NCBI GenBank assembly: GCA_946800325.1
Contig: OX326956.1
Coordinates: 9,155,167 to 9,219,166, forward strand
Reading direction: 5' to 3'
Length of the DNA: 64,000 nucleotides
From: Luzula sylvatica
Taxonomy: Eukaryota; Streptophyta; Magnoliopsida; Poales; Juncaceae
Shown: positions 35,936-48,100 of the stretch, in pieces
Layout of the letters: each line of letters opens with the position of its first letter
Numbering within the stretch: the first letter of the stretch is position 1
Made by a program: the position numbers and the translations under genes
Notes under the pieces: generated by a model
Database searches by the model: none
Seen by the model: only the letters and a program-made list of their open reading frames with translations
What the model was told of the DNA's origin: nothing

Positions 35936-36595
35936 TAGGGCTGTGAATTTTGTTCGAAGTTCGATGTTCGTTTGAGTTTGATTCGAGTTCGCTCGTTAAT
36001 TGTTCGTTCGATAACCGTTCGAATTCTTATCGAACCGAACCGAACATTCTTCGATAACTAACGAACCGAACTCGAACTTGAATGTGTTCGTTCGGTTCGT
36101 TCGAATGTTTGATTATTATATTTATTAATTAATATGAATTAGAGTTCACACTCAAATTAAGCATTATAAATTAAAACTCATGTTAAAAAGCACATATAAA
36201 CAATGAGCTCAAATAATTTTATTTTATTTTCAATGGCATAATTATTTCTTGGAATATTTTTGTATACTTTTTTTTTCTTTATTAAAAGTCAGATTGTATT
36301 TTAATTAGATGCGTACTTTGTGTTGATTATAAATGTTATTTTACTTTTTGATATTATAGAGTTCAAATTTTAGTTTGGTTTTTATGAATATTTTTAAACT
36401 TTTTTAATTCGATATTTTTATTAATAAAATATAAAGAAAATGAATTAAATATGATTTTTTGTAAGTTTCGAACAAATATCGAATGAACCGAACTGTTCGG
36501 AATACTAACGAACCGAACCGAACAATATTCGATAAGTTTTCGAACCGAACCGAACTATTCCAGGTTCGTTCGAGTTCGGTTCGTTAACAGCCCTA
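35936..36595. mobile_element. hAT-like MITE, 660 bp, 8-bp TSD
   Basis: Ends TAGGGCTG...CAGCCCTA. Flanking 8-mers are GTCATGAG (35928-35935) and GTCGTGAG (36596-36603), one mismatch. The subterminal regions are inverted and built of repeated 'cgaaccgaac' and 'gttcgttcg' phrases. No transposase. It lies about 250 bp downstream of the SLC35F stop. Confidence 0.88.
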
Positions 36596-36603
36596 GTCGT
36601 GAG

Positions 36604-37394
36604 TGAGTGCATCCTAGCTTTTTTCCTAAAGATTCGTGTACTTTTCCAGAAGTGGAATTTTTTCTATGGCTTGCTTTCGGAGGAAGGCTTAATACGGGTC
36701 CACATGCAAACTATGTCCTTACGTCGGTCCAAAACACATTTTTTAATTGATTATCCTCGTTCATCTCCATTTCAAAAAAAAAAAATCTAAATTTTTTTTG
36801 TGCATTTTAGTAAACATATCCTTTAATTGAATGTTTCGTCATGCGCATTTGTTCATATGATTATTTTTGTGCATTTTTGTGATTGAATGTTTCGTCGTGC
36901 GCGTCTCACAAACACTAATGTATACAAGTTAGTAAATGAAAATTTTCATGACTGGTTTTGGATGAAGGTACTTTTGATAATTAAAAAATAAAGTATTATA
37001 TTTCATAAATATTAAGTCTTTTTTTATTGAAAAGTAAACATATCCTTTAATTTAAAGGTAATGGAACCAGACTTTAATGCACCTAATTCGAATATACTAG
37101 TATTGCTTGGTAGAGGGCTGAACAATGCTGCTAGGAGATTTACGGGATTAAGTATAAATGGATTTAAATTTCCTTACAAAATCATGAGAAGTTGGGATGC
37201 ACACACAAAATAGTGGAGTTGTTAATGTTTCAGAAGACGAGAATATAAATTATTATGGAAAAATTAGTGACATAATTGAGATAAATTACTACGATGCTTC
37301 AAAGTGATGTTATTCTAATGTGATTGGATGGATGTTCAACGTAGCATTGGTACGAAGCGAGATGACTATGGTATTACTTTGGCCAACTTTGATA
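36604..37394. other. Intergenic DNA, no gene seen
   Basis: AT-rich. 'tgaatgtttcgtc(a/g)tgcgc' occurs twice (about 36,829 and 36,883) and 'agtaaacatatcctttaat' twice (about 36,810 and 37,032), so an old repeat may be present. No coding signal. Confidence 0.35.
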
Positions 37395-37469
37395 ATTTAA
37401 TACACACCGGAGAAATTTATTATTATTATTATTATTATTAAATATTTATTATTAAAAACAGTTACTCAT

Positions 37470-37850
37470 AAACACGGTTGAATCCGTGTTAAAATAAATA
37501 AGATCCAAATATAATATAGTCACGGTTCAGACCGTGTTAATGTTAATTATTAAGTACGGTTCAGACCGTGATAATGTTAATTATTTAAGTACGGTTCAGA
37601 CCGTGTTAATATTAATTATTTAAGTACGGTTTGGACCTTGTGGTTGTTAGTTATTTAACCACGGTTCAAACCGTGAGAAAGAAACGATTTACCAACGGAA
37701 CACAAACCGTGTCAACAAGTGTTTGCCACGGTGTGGGATGCATTTGTTCTAACACGGTTGCAAAACCGTAGGTAAATTCTTGTTGACACGGTTTGGACCG
37801 TGTATAAAAGAAAAAAACCGTGTTTAAGCGTGTTTTTTTTGTTGTTGTGC
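37470..37850. mobile_element. DNA-transposon end with CACGGT-N4-ACCGTG subterminal repeats (CACTA-like?)
   Basis: Nine or ten copies of CACGGTTCAGACCGTG or variants lie in 330 bases, some spaced by 'ttaatgttaattatttaagt'. The right edge reads in reverse complement CACAACAACAAAAAAAACAC, reminiscent of CACTA-type termini (CACTACAAGAAA). The left terminus and target duplication are not resolved, so the superfamily is tentative. Confidence 0.55.
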
Positions 37851-38044
37851 TAATTCTCCCCTCCCATTAATTTTTGAATAGAAGAGATGTGGTGAGGCCA
37901 CATAATCAATTACTGATCGCCCGGTACTGTTCCATACTGTTCATCATGACACTGTTCACCTCGCTACTGTTCGTCTTAGCACTGTTCCCCGGGTACTGTT
38001 CATCGTTTTTTTTTTTTTTTTTTTTTGGGAATTTTATTTTATTT

Positions 38045-38230
38045 GACATATGTGTTGTGTTCTAAATAAAATATTTGAATTTTTCATCGTATTAATAAAT
38101 ATAATTGACATATGTCTTGTGTTCTAAATAAAATATTTGAATTTTTCATCGTATTAATAAATATAATTGACATATGTCGTGTGTTATAAATAAAATATTT
38201 GAATTTTTCATCGTATTAATAAATATAATT
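38045..38230. repeat. Three tandem copies of a 62-bp unit
   Basis: Units at 38045-38106, 38107-38168 and 38169-38230, each beginning 'gacatatgt' and ending 'aataaatataatt', differ at only two or three bases. They lie upstream of a Helitron 3' end and downstream of a run of 'tactgttc' phrases (37,925-38,005). Confidence 0.95.
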
Positions 38231-38469
38231 TGTATACTATAATTTTACTGTTAACAAAATACTATTCACACAAATACTTTTTGTTAGCCTGAGCTGGTAT
38301 TATTATTATTTTTTGCTTATTATAGAAGTTTTTATTGGTACCAAGCTGCGTTTTTTATGCTTATTATAATATTTTTGATTGGTACCAAGCTGCGTCTTTT
38401 ATTTCTTATCAAATAATATATCAAGTAATTACTTTTGCTTATTATATTATTTCTTATCAAATAATATAT

Positions 38470-38499
38470 CCCGCAGCGAAGCGCGGGATATTTTCCTAG
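38470..38499 (+). mobile_element. Helitron 3' terminus 3
   Basis: Hairpin cccgcagcgaagcgcggg (38470-38487), 8 bases, CTAG (38496-38499), then T. The 62-bp tandem repeats just upstream are probably inside the element. Confidence 0.78.
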
Positions 38500-38539
38500 T
38501 TAAATAAATATTATATTAATTTGACCATAAAATGAAATT

Positions 38540-38760
38540 GTAGTGTAGTGTAGTGGTGAGTTGCTCGGCTTTTACTCTATCCACCTGAGTTTGATCCCCA
38601 AGTCCAATTTTTTTTTCCGACCTAAGTTTGATCCCCAAGTCCAAAAATATTTTTTTGAAACAATAAAAGATAGTTTTGTTCAAGTGATGTTATTAAAAAG
38701 ATGATATTAATTCACAAATAGTATAGTAGTTTAGTGGTAAGATGCTTGGATGTATACTAA
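38540..38760 (+). mobile_element. SINE-like fragments (tRNA-type box A/B phrases)
   Basis: 'tagtggtgagttgctcgg' followed by 'gtttgatcccc' resembles a tRNA-derived head. 'tagtttagtggtaagatgc' at about 38,729 looks like the start of a second. Neither has a clean target duplication. Weak call. Confidence 0.35.
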
Positions 38761-39019
38761 AAAGAGAAAAGTCTATACTTTTTGGAACAAAGAGAAAAGT
38801 AAATGAAACACATAATTTTCACAAGCTAAAAACATATGACCTATGTAAACTATTAGAGCAACATAAATGTATACTAAAAACCTACAAAATAATTTTTTTA
38901 GTAAACATATGAATTATGATATATTTATACAATGTTGAAAAGTTATATAAATGTTGACGTGATTTTCAAAATGTATAACATATGTATTAAACTTATTATT
39001 ATTTATAAGTTAATATAAC

Positions 39020-41215
39020 AATATCCCACTATTATTATTACTATTATCAACATACTAACAATATACGGACACACACAATTAATTAACTTGGTTAGTTAAT
39101 ATTAATAATAAAGATAATTAGTCCCACAATATATTTAATATTGTTTTTCATAAAACAAAATGATTACCTACGACATATACAATTCTTTTTGACACTATAA
39201 TTTTGTTTTCATTCCTACAAAATGTTGAATAAAATATTTTAGTTCATAAATCTACAAAGAAATATTAATTAGCTCTGTAAAAGTAAGGTCATATTATTTT
39301 TACTTCTAAATGAGATATTATTTACACCGCCCACTAATTGATGTGAATTTTCTCATCAATTTTATACATTCTTTTATCCATCTATTATATCTACTATTTT
39401 TTATGTTTATTATATATTTGAATGATCATGATATATTTTATATGTTTATTGCACAAATTTGTATACATATTATTTTTTTACGAGACTACTACTATTGACA
39501 ATCATTGAGGATGACAAAATAAAATTGATTACTTTTTAATACTAAAATAATGGAAAAGATGCGTGTTGAAAAAACGAAAAATCAAAAAGAAATATGTTGT
39601 GATTGTTTTCAAATTGGTCCAGCTCATGTTACCGCAAATACTTGTTACCGCAAATATGTAACAACCTTATGAATTTCATTCAACCGCAAATACTTGTTAC
39701 CCAGGGCCGGCCCGGTGTTTTAGGAGGCCTCAGACGAAAATTTAACAACATTAATTAAATATTATTATTATTATATTAACTTCATCATAAAAATTTCTCA
39801 AATACAAAATATACTCAAAAGTATTACATAACTAACAATTATCATTTTTTTTAAAACATCGTAAATAGAGAATAATAGAGATTGGAAGAAATCATATTAG
39901 TTTTCTAAATATTGTTTTTAAATGAAAATACAATTGAATTGTTTTTATTAATAAATATATGTAGAAAGAATAAAATTATACGAATTTAGGATAAATTTAT
40001 TAAAAAAATATTAAAAAGTTCAATAATGTCAAGATAAGAGAAGCTTTAGCATAGAGTTTTTTTTTATATACGTATACGAATTGTTTGTAAAATAATTTAC
40101 GTACATATAATTTATTTTACGATGATATATTCTTGTCATATATTTAAATAAAAAATATTCACTTGATACAAATTTGTAGAAGTTATAATATTTTGGTGAT
40201 ACAAAAAATAGAAAGTCATTTGTTATATTGCTTTGAGTGCAATGGATTTTCAATGACTATTTGTAAATATAACCAATAAATTTATATAGAAACTTCAAGA
40301 ACATAATAAATTACATGCCACATAATGCCACATGATCTTGATAATCTATCCCCCACTACAAAAATTATGTCAAATCAATTATACCCTTCTTCTTCCTCAA
40401 CACTACTCCCTCCATGAAAAAAACCGAGAATCATATGAAAACTAAAAAAATGATAACTCTCACAACCTTGGTTAAAAAAAATTGGGGGCCCTTATTTATC
40501 ATAGTGTTTTTGAATTCTTATCACATTTGTTTTTACTTGAAAGTACATATTTATATATTCTAATCAACTGGAGAGTTAGCTCACAAAATTTGTGCTTGGA
40601 TGAAAAAAATGTAAATGTCGTGAAGTCATGCACACAAAGGAAATCATAGTTGTAAACATCATCTGAGATTAGGATTTTTTTTTTTTTACGAAATGATTTC
40701 GTCGCCGGGGATTTTAATGTATATCTTTCATTATGCCACAGTTGTAAATATCACAAATGCATGCGTGCTATGCAATAGTGACGAAGAAAATGCCTCTCAC
40801 ATATTCAACACATGTCCTTTTACCGTCCAGGTACTAAATGCCATAACGGTGCGAGAGGATCAAACCATACAACGAGAACTACACGCTCTTGTTACCACAT
40901 TACCAAGCTCTAACGATACCGCATTGTATTGCATCCTCTCATTTGCTATTTGGAGAGAGTGATGCAATAGAATTCTTAAGAATTCGAGCGACACATCTCA
41001 ATACTTTTTTTTGATAAAAAAAAAAGTATTACCTAATGTATTACCTAATGTAATAAAGAGGAAATTGTTACGTCTTGTGATCTAATCCATATTTTTTGTA
41101 TTACCTAATGTATTGTGTGTTGTAACATTTACATACATGATTACGCTAGGTATAAATAAGCCCTACCCATTTTATCAAAAACAAAAAAAATCTTCGGTTA
41201 ACCCAATCCAAACAT
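39020..41215 (+). repeat. Duplication copy A, with LINE remnant
   Basis: This segment is a diverged direct copy of about 41,975-43,960. Matching landmarks include 'agctctgtaaaagtaaggtc' (39,271 and 42,181) and 'agtacatatttatatattct' (about 40,542 and 42,868). Within it 40,740-40,965 encodes a zinc-binding motif of plant LINE reverse transcriptases (CVLCNSDEENASHIFNTCPF) followed by ALYCILSFAIWRE and a stop. A 'cagggccggcccggtg' element begins at about 39,701 only in this copy. Confidence 0.75.
40693..40965 (+). pseudogene. zf-RVT domain remnant of a LINE (non-LTR retrotransposon)
   Basis: Cys-x2-Cys...His-x4-Cys zinc-binding module (CVLCNSDEENASHIFNTC), then the typical C-terminal 'FAIWRE' ended by TGA. 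No reverse transcriptase precedes it. It is the decayed 3' end of a LINE ORF2, and a second, more broken copy lies at about 43,470-43,790. Confidence 0.75.
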
Positions 41216-41974
41216 GAAAGATGGGTGGAATTATGAATTTTTGTATATTCTATTGCATTCAAATAAAATACTTAAAAAATTATTATGTAAATATGTATTT
41301 TTTTGCATTGTATTTTATTACATAATATATTTACAAATTGAAATTATGGAAATGGTATGTATGAACTATGTTAATATGTATGTCAAAATAAACAGAAAAT
41401 TAAAATGAGTATACTTGTGGTTTTTAAAAATTAAACTTCTAAAACAAATACTAATATATATGTTGTATGTTTTATTATATTACATATTAATATTTCATAT
41501 ATTTCATATATGAATTTTTCATATTTCATTGCATTCACATTTGATCATGTAATTTTATTTGAAATATTAAACAATTGATTAGCCTTGGTCTAGTGTGAAT
41601 TTAACAAATAATAATAATCCACATCGTTAATGTAGGATGATGTGAATTTCTAAGAATATTCAAAACATAGTGTAAAATAATGAAACATAAATTATTACAC
41701 AAAATATGATCTTCAAAAAATCTAACAAAAATTAATGATTGAGATTAAACCACACCACTACATCTAACGGTTCAAATTAATAATTAGAAATAGTCGTACA
41801 AAATGCATATCTTAAATAATCAAATATAATATTAATGTATATGATGAAATCACATCATACAATATAATAGTTAATAATCCTGGTAAGTATGATGATGCGG
41901 CTTCATGATGAGGCACAAACATAAGTGCAAAATAAGGGATGAATAAATTATTGTTATTATTATCATCATCATCA
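41216..41974. other. AT-rich DNA between the two duplication copies
   Basis: No gene seen. A (ATC)n/(ATT)n run lies at about 41,950-41,995 at the junction with copy B. Confidence 0.4.
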
Positions 41975-43960
41975 TCATTATCATCATCATTATCATACTA
42001 ACAATACACAATCAAACACAATTAACTCAGTCCCACAATAAATTTAATATTATTTTTCATAAAAGAAAAATGATTACCTACAACATATACAATTCTTTTT
42101 GACATTATAATTTTATTTTCATTCCTACAAAATATTGAATAAAATATTTATGTTCATAAATCTACAAAGAATTATTAATTAGCTCTGTAAAAGTAAGGTC
42201 ATATTATTTTTACTTATAAATGAGAAATTATTTACATCTCCCACTAATTAATTTTCTCATCAATTTTATACATTATTTTGTCCATCTATTATATCTACTA
42301 TTTTCTATGTTTATTATATATTGTTTAACATTCATTATATATATATGAACGACCATGATGCATTTTATATATTTATTGCACAAATTTGTATACATATTAT
42401 TTTTTACGAGACTAATACTATTGACAATCATTTGAGGATGACAAAAAAAATTAATTTTTAATACTAAAATAATGGAAAATAAGCATGCTGAGAAAATGAT
42501 AAATCAGAAAGAAATATGTTGTGATTGTTTTCAAACTATTAATTTTTATTTTTGACTAATTCACTATGACAAATCGGGCAAACGGAATGTAGCGAGCAAG
42601 TCTCTAGTATTTCCTAGGCCAACATATTACTTGCGTCTTAATGTCAAGCGATTATAAATACTATTTATAATCTGCACAGATCTAATTCAACAAATAAAAA
42701 ATCTGCACAGACCGAAAAACCTTGTGTATTTCCGATATTCTTATTTACTTGATTTAATCCAATATCTCAGTTTCACATACATTCTAATTACCATTCTCTT
42801 AAGTAGATGTTTTTGTTCATACATGCAAAGTGTTTTTGAATTCTCATCACATTTGTTTTCACTTGAAAGTACATATTTATATATTCTAATAAACTGGATA
42901 GTTAGCTCACAAAATTTGTGCATATATGAAAAAATAAATGCAAATGTCATGAAGTCATGCACACAAAGAAAATCATTGCTGTAAATATCATGTGAGATTA
43001 AGATTTTTTTTACGAAATGATTCGTCGTCGCCGGGGATTTTATTTTAATGTATATCTTTCATTATAGCATAGTTGTATATATCACAAATACATGCGTGCT
43101 ATGCAATAGTGACGAAGAAACTCCTCCAAATTATTTTTTATTTTTTGTATGTATGTAGTGTAAAAAAAATTTAGTATGTTAAAGGTCCACCAAATTATTT
43201 TAGTATGTATATAGTGTAAATTAATGGTTAAAAAACGATGAATTGAATTAGCAAATATAATAATTGCAAATAATTTTGTCGAATACCAAGATTATTCAAA
43301 TTTAATTGATGTATTCCCTTTGGAATGTAAAAAAAATATTTAAATGATAATTGTTAGTTATGTGATAGTTTTTACTATATTTTGTATTTGAAAGTTTTTT
43401 TTTATTATTAAGATAATATTAATAATTTATTAATTTTTATTTCAAAGGCCCTAAAAATGTCGGGCTGATCTTATATTCAACACGTCCTTTTACCGTCCAG
43501 GTACTAAATGGCATAACTGCGCGAGAAGCATACAACGAGAACTACAAGCTCTTGTTACCACATTACCAAGCCCTAACGACGCATTGTATTGCTTCCTCGC
43601 ATTTGCTATTTGGAGAGAACGATGCAATAGAATTTTTAAGAATACGAGTGACACACCTCGATACACGAGAATAAGACTCACAACTCAATACAGGAGCATA
43701 AGAAGGGGCATGTGTCAACATTATAATAGAGAGGAAATGGTTACGTCTTGTCTTAATTGTGATCTAATCCATATTTTTCGTATTCTCTAATGTATTGTGT
43801 GTTGTAATATTTACGTAAATGATTAGATAAACTAAAAATACATTGTATTGGTATTTTCCGTCAATGAAATATACCTAGGGATAAATAATCCCTACCCATT
43901 TTATGGAAGAAAAAAAAAATTCCATTAACCCAATCCAAACATGAAAGATGGGTGGAATAT
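41975..43960 (+). repeat. Duplication copy B, with interrupted LINE remnant
   Basis: Direct copy of the 39.0-41.2 kb segment. Its LINE remnant is broken after 'gtgacgaagaaa' (about 43,120) by an insert of about 350 bp, resuming at 'atattcaacacgtcc' (about 43,474). The insert is related, in the opposite orientation, to the element that begins at 39,701 in copy A ('acataactaacaattatcat' is shared). An additional unrelated stretch lies at 42,540-42,780. Confidence 0.7.
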
Positions 43961-45536
43961 AAAAGTTTTGAGTTAATACAACTATTTAGAAAATAATAAT
44001 TAGCAAACATAAATTTAGATGTCAAGATGAAAATTTTCTTTTTAAATAAAATTGTAATATTGTGACATACGAATATGATAAAATTTAAACTCACGCAAAT
44101 TTCGTGACCATGCATGTCCAAGATGTGACTTTTAACTAACAAAAAGAACTTGAATGTCCATGATAAAAAAAAAAAATTCTTTGCATTTTATCCTTTTGAC
44201 TATATGCTTCACACCTTCTTCCCCTTTTTTCATTATATCATTGATATAATATTATGATTATGATGCATAGTGAATATTGTAGTTTTGGCCATGGGGTTGA
44301 AACTTATTAGATCAAAAAAAGATCATTCTTTTATCGAGATATTGGAGATAACCAAATGAAAAATTGACCGTACAATAAATTTCATTGTTAACAAGAGAAC
44401 ATAAAAAAATCCCATACTGGTGGATTGATTTTATATCATAATGAAATTATTTCAGGTATATAAAAGTCAATCTTACATCGAATTAGAATGACGATCAGCC
44501 ATATTTTATTTGTCAAATTTTTTCCGGAAGATTTTGAATTTTAATAACGAATAGTATGGATATGAATAACTAAGAAAACAAATCATTTTGAAATGCGGAT
44601 TCAAAATTTGGATACAATTTCAAAGATTTTTTTAACATCAAATCTTAAAGAAATCCAAGTTTTTCCCGTCAATTCTACATCCACCCTATATGTTTTTGTT
44701 TTAGCTAATTAATTAAGTTTTTTTTTTTAATTGGTTCGACTTGTACATTTGTATTGGTTTTATTATATATGAATTATGAATGTATTTCATTTTAGTTGAA
44801 ATATTAATATTTCTAATTATTAGTTTAATAATATTTGATAATGTTTAGACTAAAATATTTTAAAAGCCATAATATATTTCAAGCTATTTCTTAGAACATA
44901 CTATATTTTTTCTTATTTTTTGAAACTATTATTTTTACATCCGTCATAAAATATTTGCTATATAGAAAGAATATATTGCCTAATATCCAAAAAAATGAGA
45001 GTAATTATTTTTCGGACGATTTTCTTGTATTGTAGTTTGTACATTAGGTAATAAATGAATGTAATACAAAATTCGATATTTTTATGAGAATATTATTACC
45101 ACTAAAATTAATGATTTTTATCTATTTTTATGTTTGAATCTTCTTCTCAATAGAAAATTGCCTACTACCTTTTTTTCAATCATTTTGTTTATTTTAATTA
45201 AAAATAATAATTACCAGTAAAATCCAATGAATACCGAGATAAACTTCAAACAATCTAAGTTTTAACAGATTAGCCAATTTGAATACACAGATAAAAAATC
45301 AACAAACTTCAAACAATCTAAAATTGCAATGAATGAAATAAACTTCAAACCACAAATCTAAAAATCCACAAACTTCAAACCACAAATCTAAAAATCCAAT
45401 GAATCATGTCCACTATTTAACTTTGACATGCAACCATATAATTGCACAAAACTTGTTAAATTCAGTTAACCCAACCCAAATTTACCCCAACAAAAAAAAA
45501 AAAAACCCAAATCAAATCAAATCAAATCACACAATT
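43960..45536. other. AT-rich intergenic DNA
   Basis: No gene seen. 45,240-45,400 has several copies of 'aaacttcaaac(a/c)a' followed by 'aatctaaaa', a short degenerate tandem repeat just downstream of the next gene. The rest is low-complexity. Confidence 0.4.
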
Positions 45537-46838
45537 TCAATCTTCTTCTTCATCTTCATGAAACCTCAAATGCTTCCCTTCAGGCACGGGCAACCCTTTC
45601 AGGACAATCACGCCGCTCTCCGGCTCGACACGCTTCTCGATGAACTCCACCTCTCCTTCAATTTCATCATCGCTGTCCGCCTCGGCACGCTTCTCGATGC
45701 ACTCCACGTCTCCTTCGATTTCATAATCGCTGTCCGGCTCAGCACGCTTCTCGATGCACTCCACCTCTCCTTCGATTTCATCATCGCTGTTGTACACGAA
45801 CCTCACGTGCTTCCCTTCGAACACGTTCATCTTTTTCACACCCTCGCACAATTCATCCAATTCATCGAGCGCTTCGTGAAATTCTCCTTCAGATTCTTCT
45901 TCCGTACCGGCAAGGGCTCTGATCGACCAATCAGAAGAATTGTCCGAATGGGGAGACACGAATCGGCTCTTCTCGTTGAGAGCCAGGTTCTTTTGGCACG
46001 TAACGGAGGAGTTACTGCCGGTACTGGAGATTTCCAGTACTTCGTTGAAGGATAGAGAGGAGGGCGTTTTGGTGGCCCTTACACTGGAGGTCTCCTGTTT
46101 GTCTGGCGATTCGTCGAAGAGGAGAGCCCTGTTGATCATGCACGGGCCGAGAGATTCGAATGATGGCAAAACCGGAGCAACAATCTGAAAACGGAATTAT
46201 TTTTGATTGATTTCAATGATGAATTTTGAATTTTCGAAATTCGAGCTATGTAGTGTGTACAGACCTGAGGCGGTGGTTGCAAGAAACCTTGATTGACCAC
46301 CAATGGAGCGATCTGAGGAGTATTCGCCGGAGTTGGGGCGAGAATTTCCAGCGAAGAGGGAACAAACCCGAATTGCGAAGGAGGGATGAGATTGCGAGAG
46401 AAAGATGGAATCTTGTTTCCCTCCTCTACTTTTTGCAAGAGATTCTTCACTTGGCCACGTAACAACGCTTCGCCGGATCCAGGTGTGAGATCCTTAACGG
46501 GGCTCTTCGTAAAGGATCCGTTAGCCAGACCCGTTATTGGAGAGTCGTTCGTGATGTCGATCAAGGCTGCGCGGTCCATTTTTGTGCCTTCTTGCTTCGT
46601 TTTATCTGTTCATAAAAGAGAAGCGTGCAAAAATTTCCACAGATTAGGTTTTGAAATTTCGAAATTAGATGAGCAAAAGAGAAAGATTGACCAAATTCAA
46701 AATTTAAACTGTGTGGGCAGAGAGATTTGGCCGATTTGGGGCTAAAATTCAAAAATTTTAACGAAAAAGAGAAGCTTGTTGTTTGCTCTTACAAGATGCG
46801 GAAGAAGCTTTTCTCGTGGTTGAAGGTGTTTTCTCCAT
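45537..46838 (-). CDS. Conserved acidic plant protein of unknown function, 3 exons, 344 aa
   Basis: Exons: 46838-46793, 46605-46265, 46184-45537. The frame is open across both GT-AG introns. The N-terminus has a basic start, then 'MDRAALIDITNDSPITGLA' (residues 25-43), 'TPGSGEALLRGQVKNLLQKV' (about 55-75) and 'LAPTPANTPQ'. The C-terminal half is Ser-rich, then acidic, with 'DELCEGV', 'FEGKHVRFVYNSDDE' and a final 'PVPEGKHLRFHEDEEED'. I recall this arrangement from uncharacterised plant proteins and know no demonstrated function. No membrane segment, signal peptide or enzyme motif; the charged, low-complexity make-up suggests a nuclear regulatory protein. Residues 261-317 are three tandem 19-residue copies. 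Two MSA-type boxes upstream suggest G2/M expression. The upstream ATG (46838) is preferred over the Met at 46579 because the first intron then keeps frame. Confidence 0.8.
45621..45791 (-). repeat. Three tandem 57-bp coding repeats
   Basis: Each unit encodes (N/D)SD(D/Y)EIEG(E/D)VE(C/F)IEKR(A/V)E(P/A). The three are nearly identical in DNA, so the expansion is recent. It extends the acidic tail between the two EGKH-x-RF blocks. Confidence 0.95.
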
Positions 46839-47005
46839 CGAAAATTTTTAAGCTTGAAAATTCAATTTAGAGAGAAATTAGGGTTCTTGCTCTGAGAAAC
46901 GGACTGGAATTGAAAGAGAGAGAAAGAGAGAGATGTGCGAGAGGTGGAAGGGGTGGGTATTTAAAAATGATGAGTGGGGGACAAAACGGTAAATCTGGAA
47001 ACAAC

Positions 47006-47041
47006 TAGCCGTTGTGCGTGTAGATAAAACTAGCCGTTGGG
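47006..47041 (-). promoter_or_regulatory. Two MSA-type (mitosis-specific activator) boxes
   Basis: On the minus strand CCCAACGGCTA (47041-47031) fits the MSA consensus YCYAACGGYYA exactly. CACAACGGCTA (47016-47006) fits with one mismatch. They lie 168-203 bases upstream of the ATG at 46838, close to a TATA-like 'tttaaata' (about 46,960-46,967). MSA boxes bind three-repeat MYB factors and drive G2/M transcription in plants. Confidence 0.65.
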
Positions 47042-48100
47042 AGGGTAAAATCGGAAATTGTAAAAATACAGCAGGAGCTAGCAGGCTCTCTTTCCTTCTT
47101 TACAAAGTGGGCCGTTTTAATTGGGCTTAATTATTTGCAAAAATTGATAAAATTTATACTTTTTAACTTTTTTGAATTATATACTGAATTTAAACTTTGA
47201 TTTCTAAATATAGTTTTTTTTGTAGAAAATTAAATAAGGGGATTTTCATGAATTCAAATAATTTAGCTAAAAGAATAGATTAAATTGTGCACTGAAAAAA
47301 TATACTGGGATTATGTTTTCAGAGAATAATTAAATGAGAGAAATTTCTCTACGTTACTTCCCAATTTCAAATATTTGATATATGAGTAAAGAAGGGTACA
47401 TTGGAATAGGAATAAGAAAAACTGAGAAAATTGGTGTGCATATTTTTTTGAAAATTTGTTCAACACAAGTCAAAAGTCAATAATTAACAACCAAAAATCT
47501 AATCAATGCATATGAAATCTTCATTATTGAAGTTGGTTGGTTCATGCACTACATATCTTTTCTAATAAAAATGAAAAAAAAAAGAAAAGTGAAGTGATTA
47601 TTCTCTAGATAAGAATCTTTCTGAAAGCATGAAAAGCTTTAACAACTAAGAAACATTAAATGGGGGGTACATGGACAGCAATGAGACATGACAAGAAAAA
47701 CATTATATATACCTTAATTTGTTAATTTGTTAGGTTCTCATATATCCAACCCTTTTTCATTGTTCTCCTCTTTTTGGGAAAAAAAATTTGTAATAAGAAC
47801 TCAAAAGAAAATCCAACAAGTTCTTGTATTTGCAAACTATTTATCAAAAAAAAAGTTATATAATTGAGTTACTTACTTGTTATATCTATAAAAAAAAAAT
47901 GTAAATTGCTCACTTTTGTTGTTCATATTATGATCATTTCAAAGATCTTCTTACTAACTTAGGAAAAAATTAAGGTGCATGATAATAAGTATTGAAAAAA
48001 CATATTGACCTTGTATAATTAGTTGTACATGAGTGCAACATACATGCATATACATATGTTTATTGTAAATGTATTTCGTTACTGAAAAATGGGATTAAAT
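47042..48100. other. Intergenic DNA between the acidic-protein gene and a MITE
   Basis: AT-rich. No ORF or recognisable repeat apart from A-runs. Confidence 0.4.

Noticed and set aside
42560..42625. A fifth Helitron end at 'gcgagcaagtctctagt'
   Set aside because: CTAGT is present but there is no GC-rich stem-loop at the right distance.
46136..46579. Single-exon 147-aa frame starting at the Met at 46579
   Set aside because: Its C-terminus runs through an intron. The spliced model with exons at 46838 and 46184 gives a 344-aa protein with conserved blocks.
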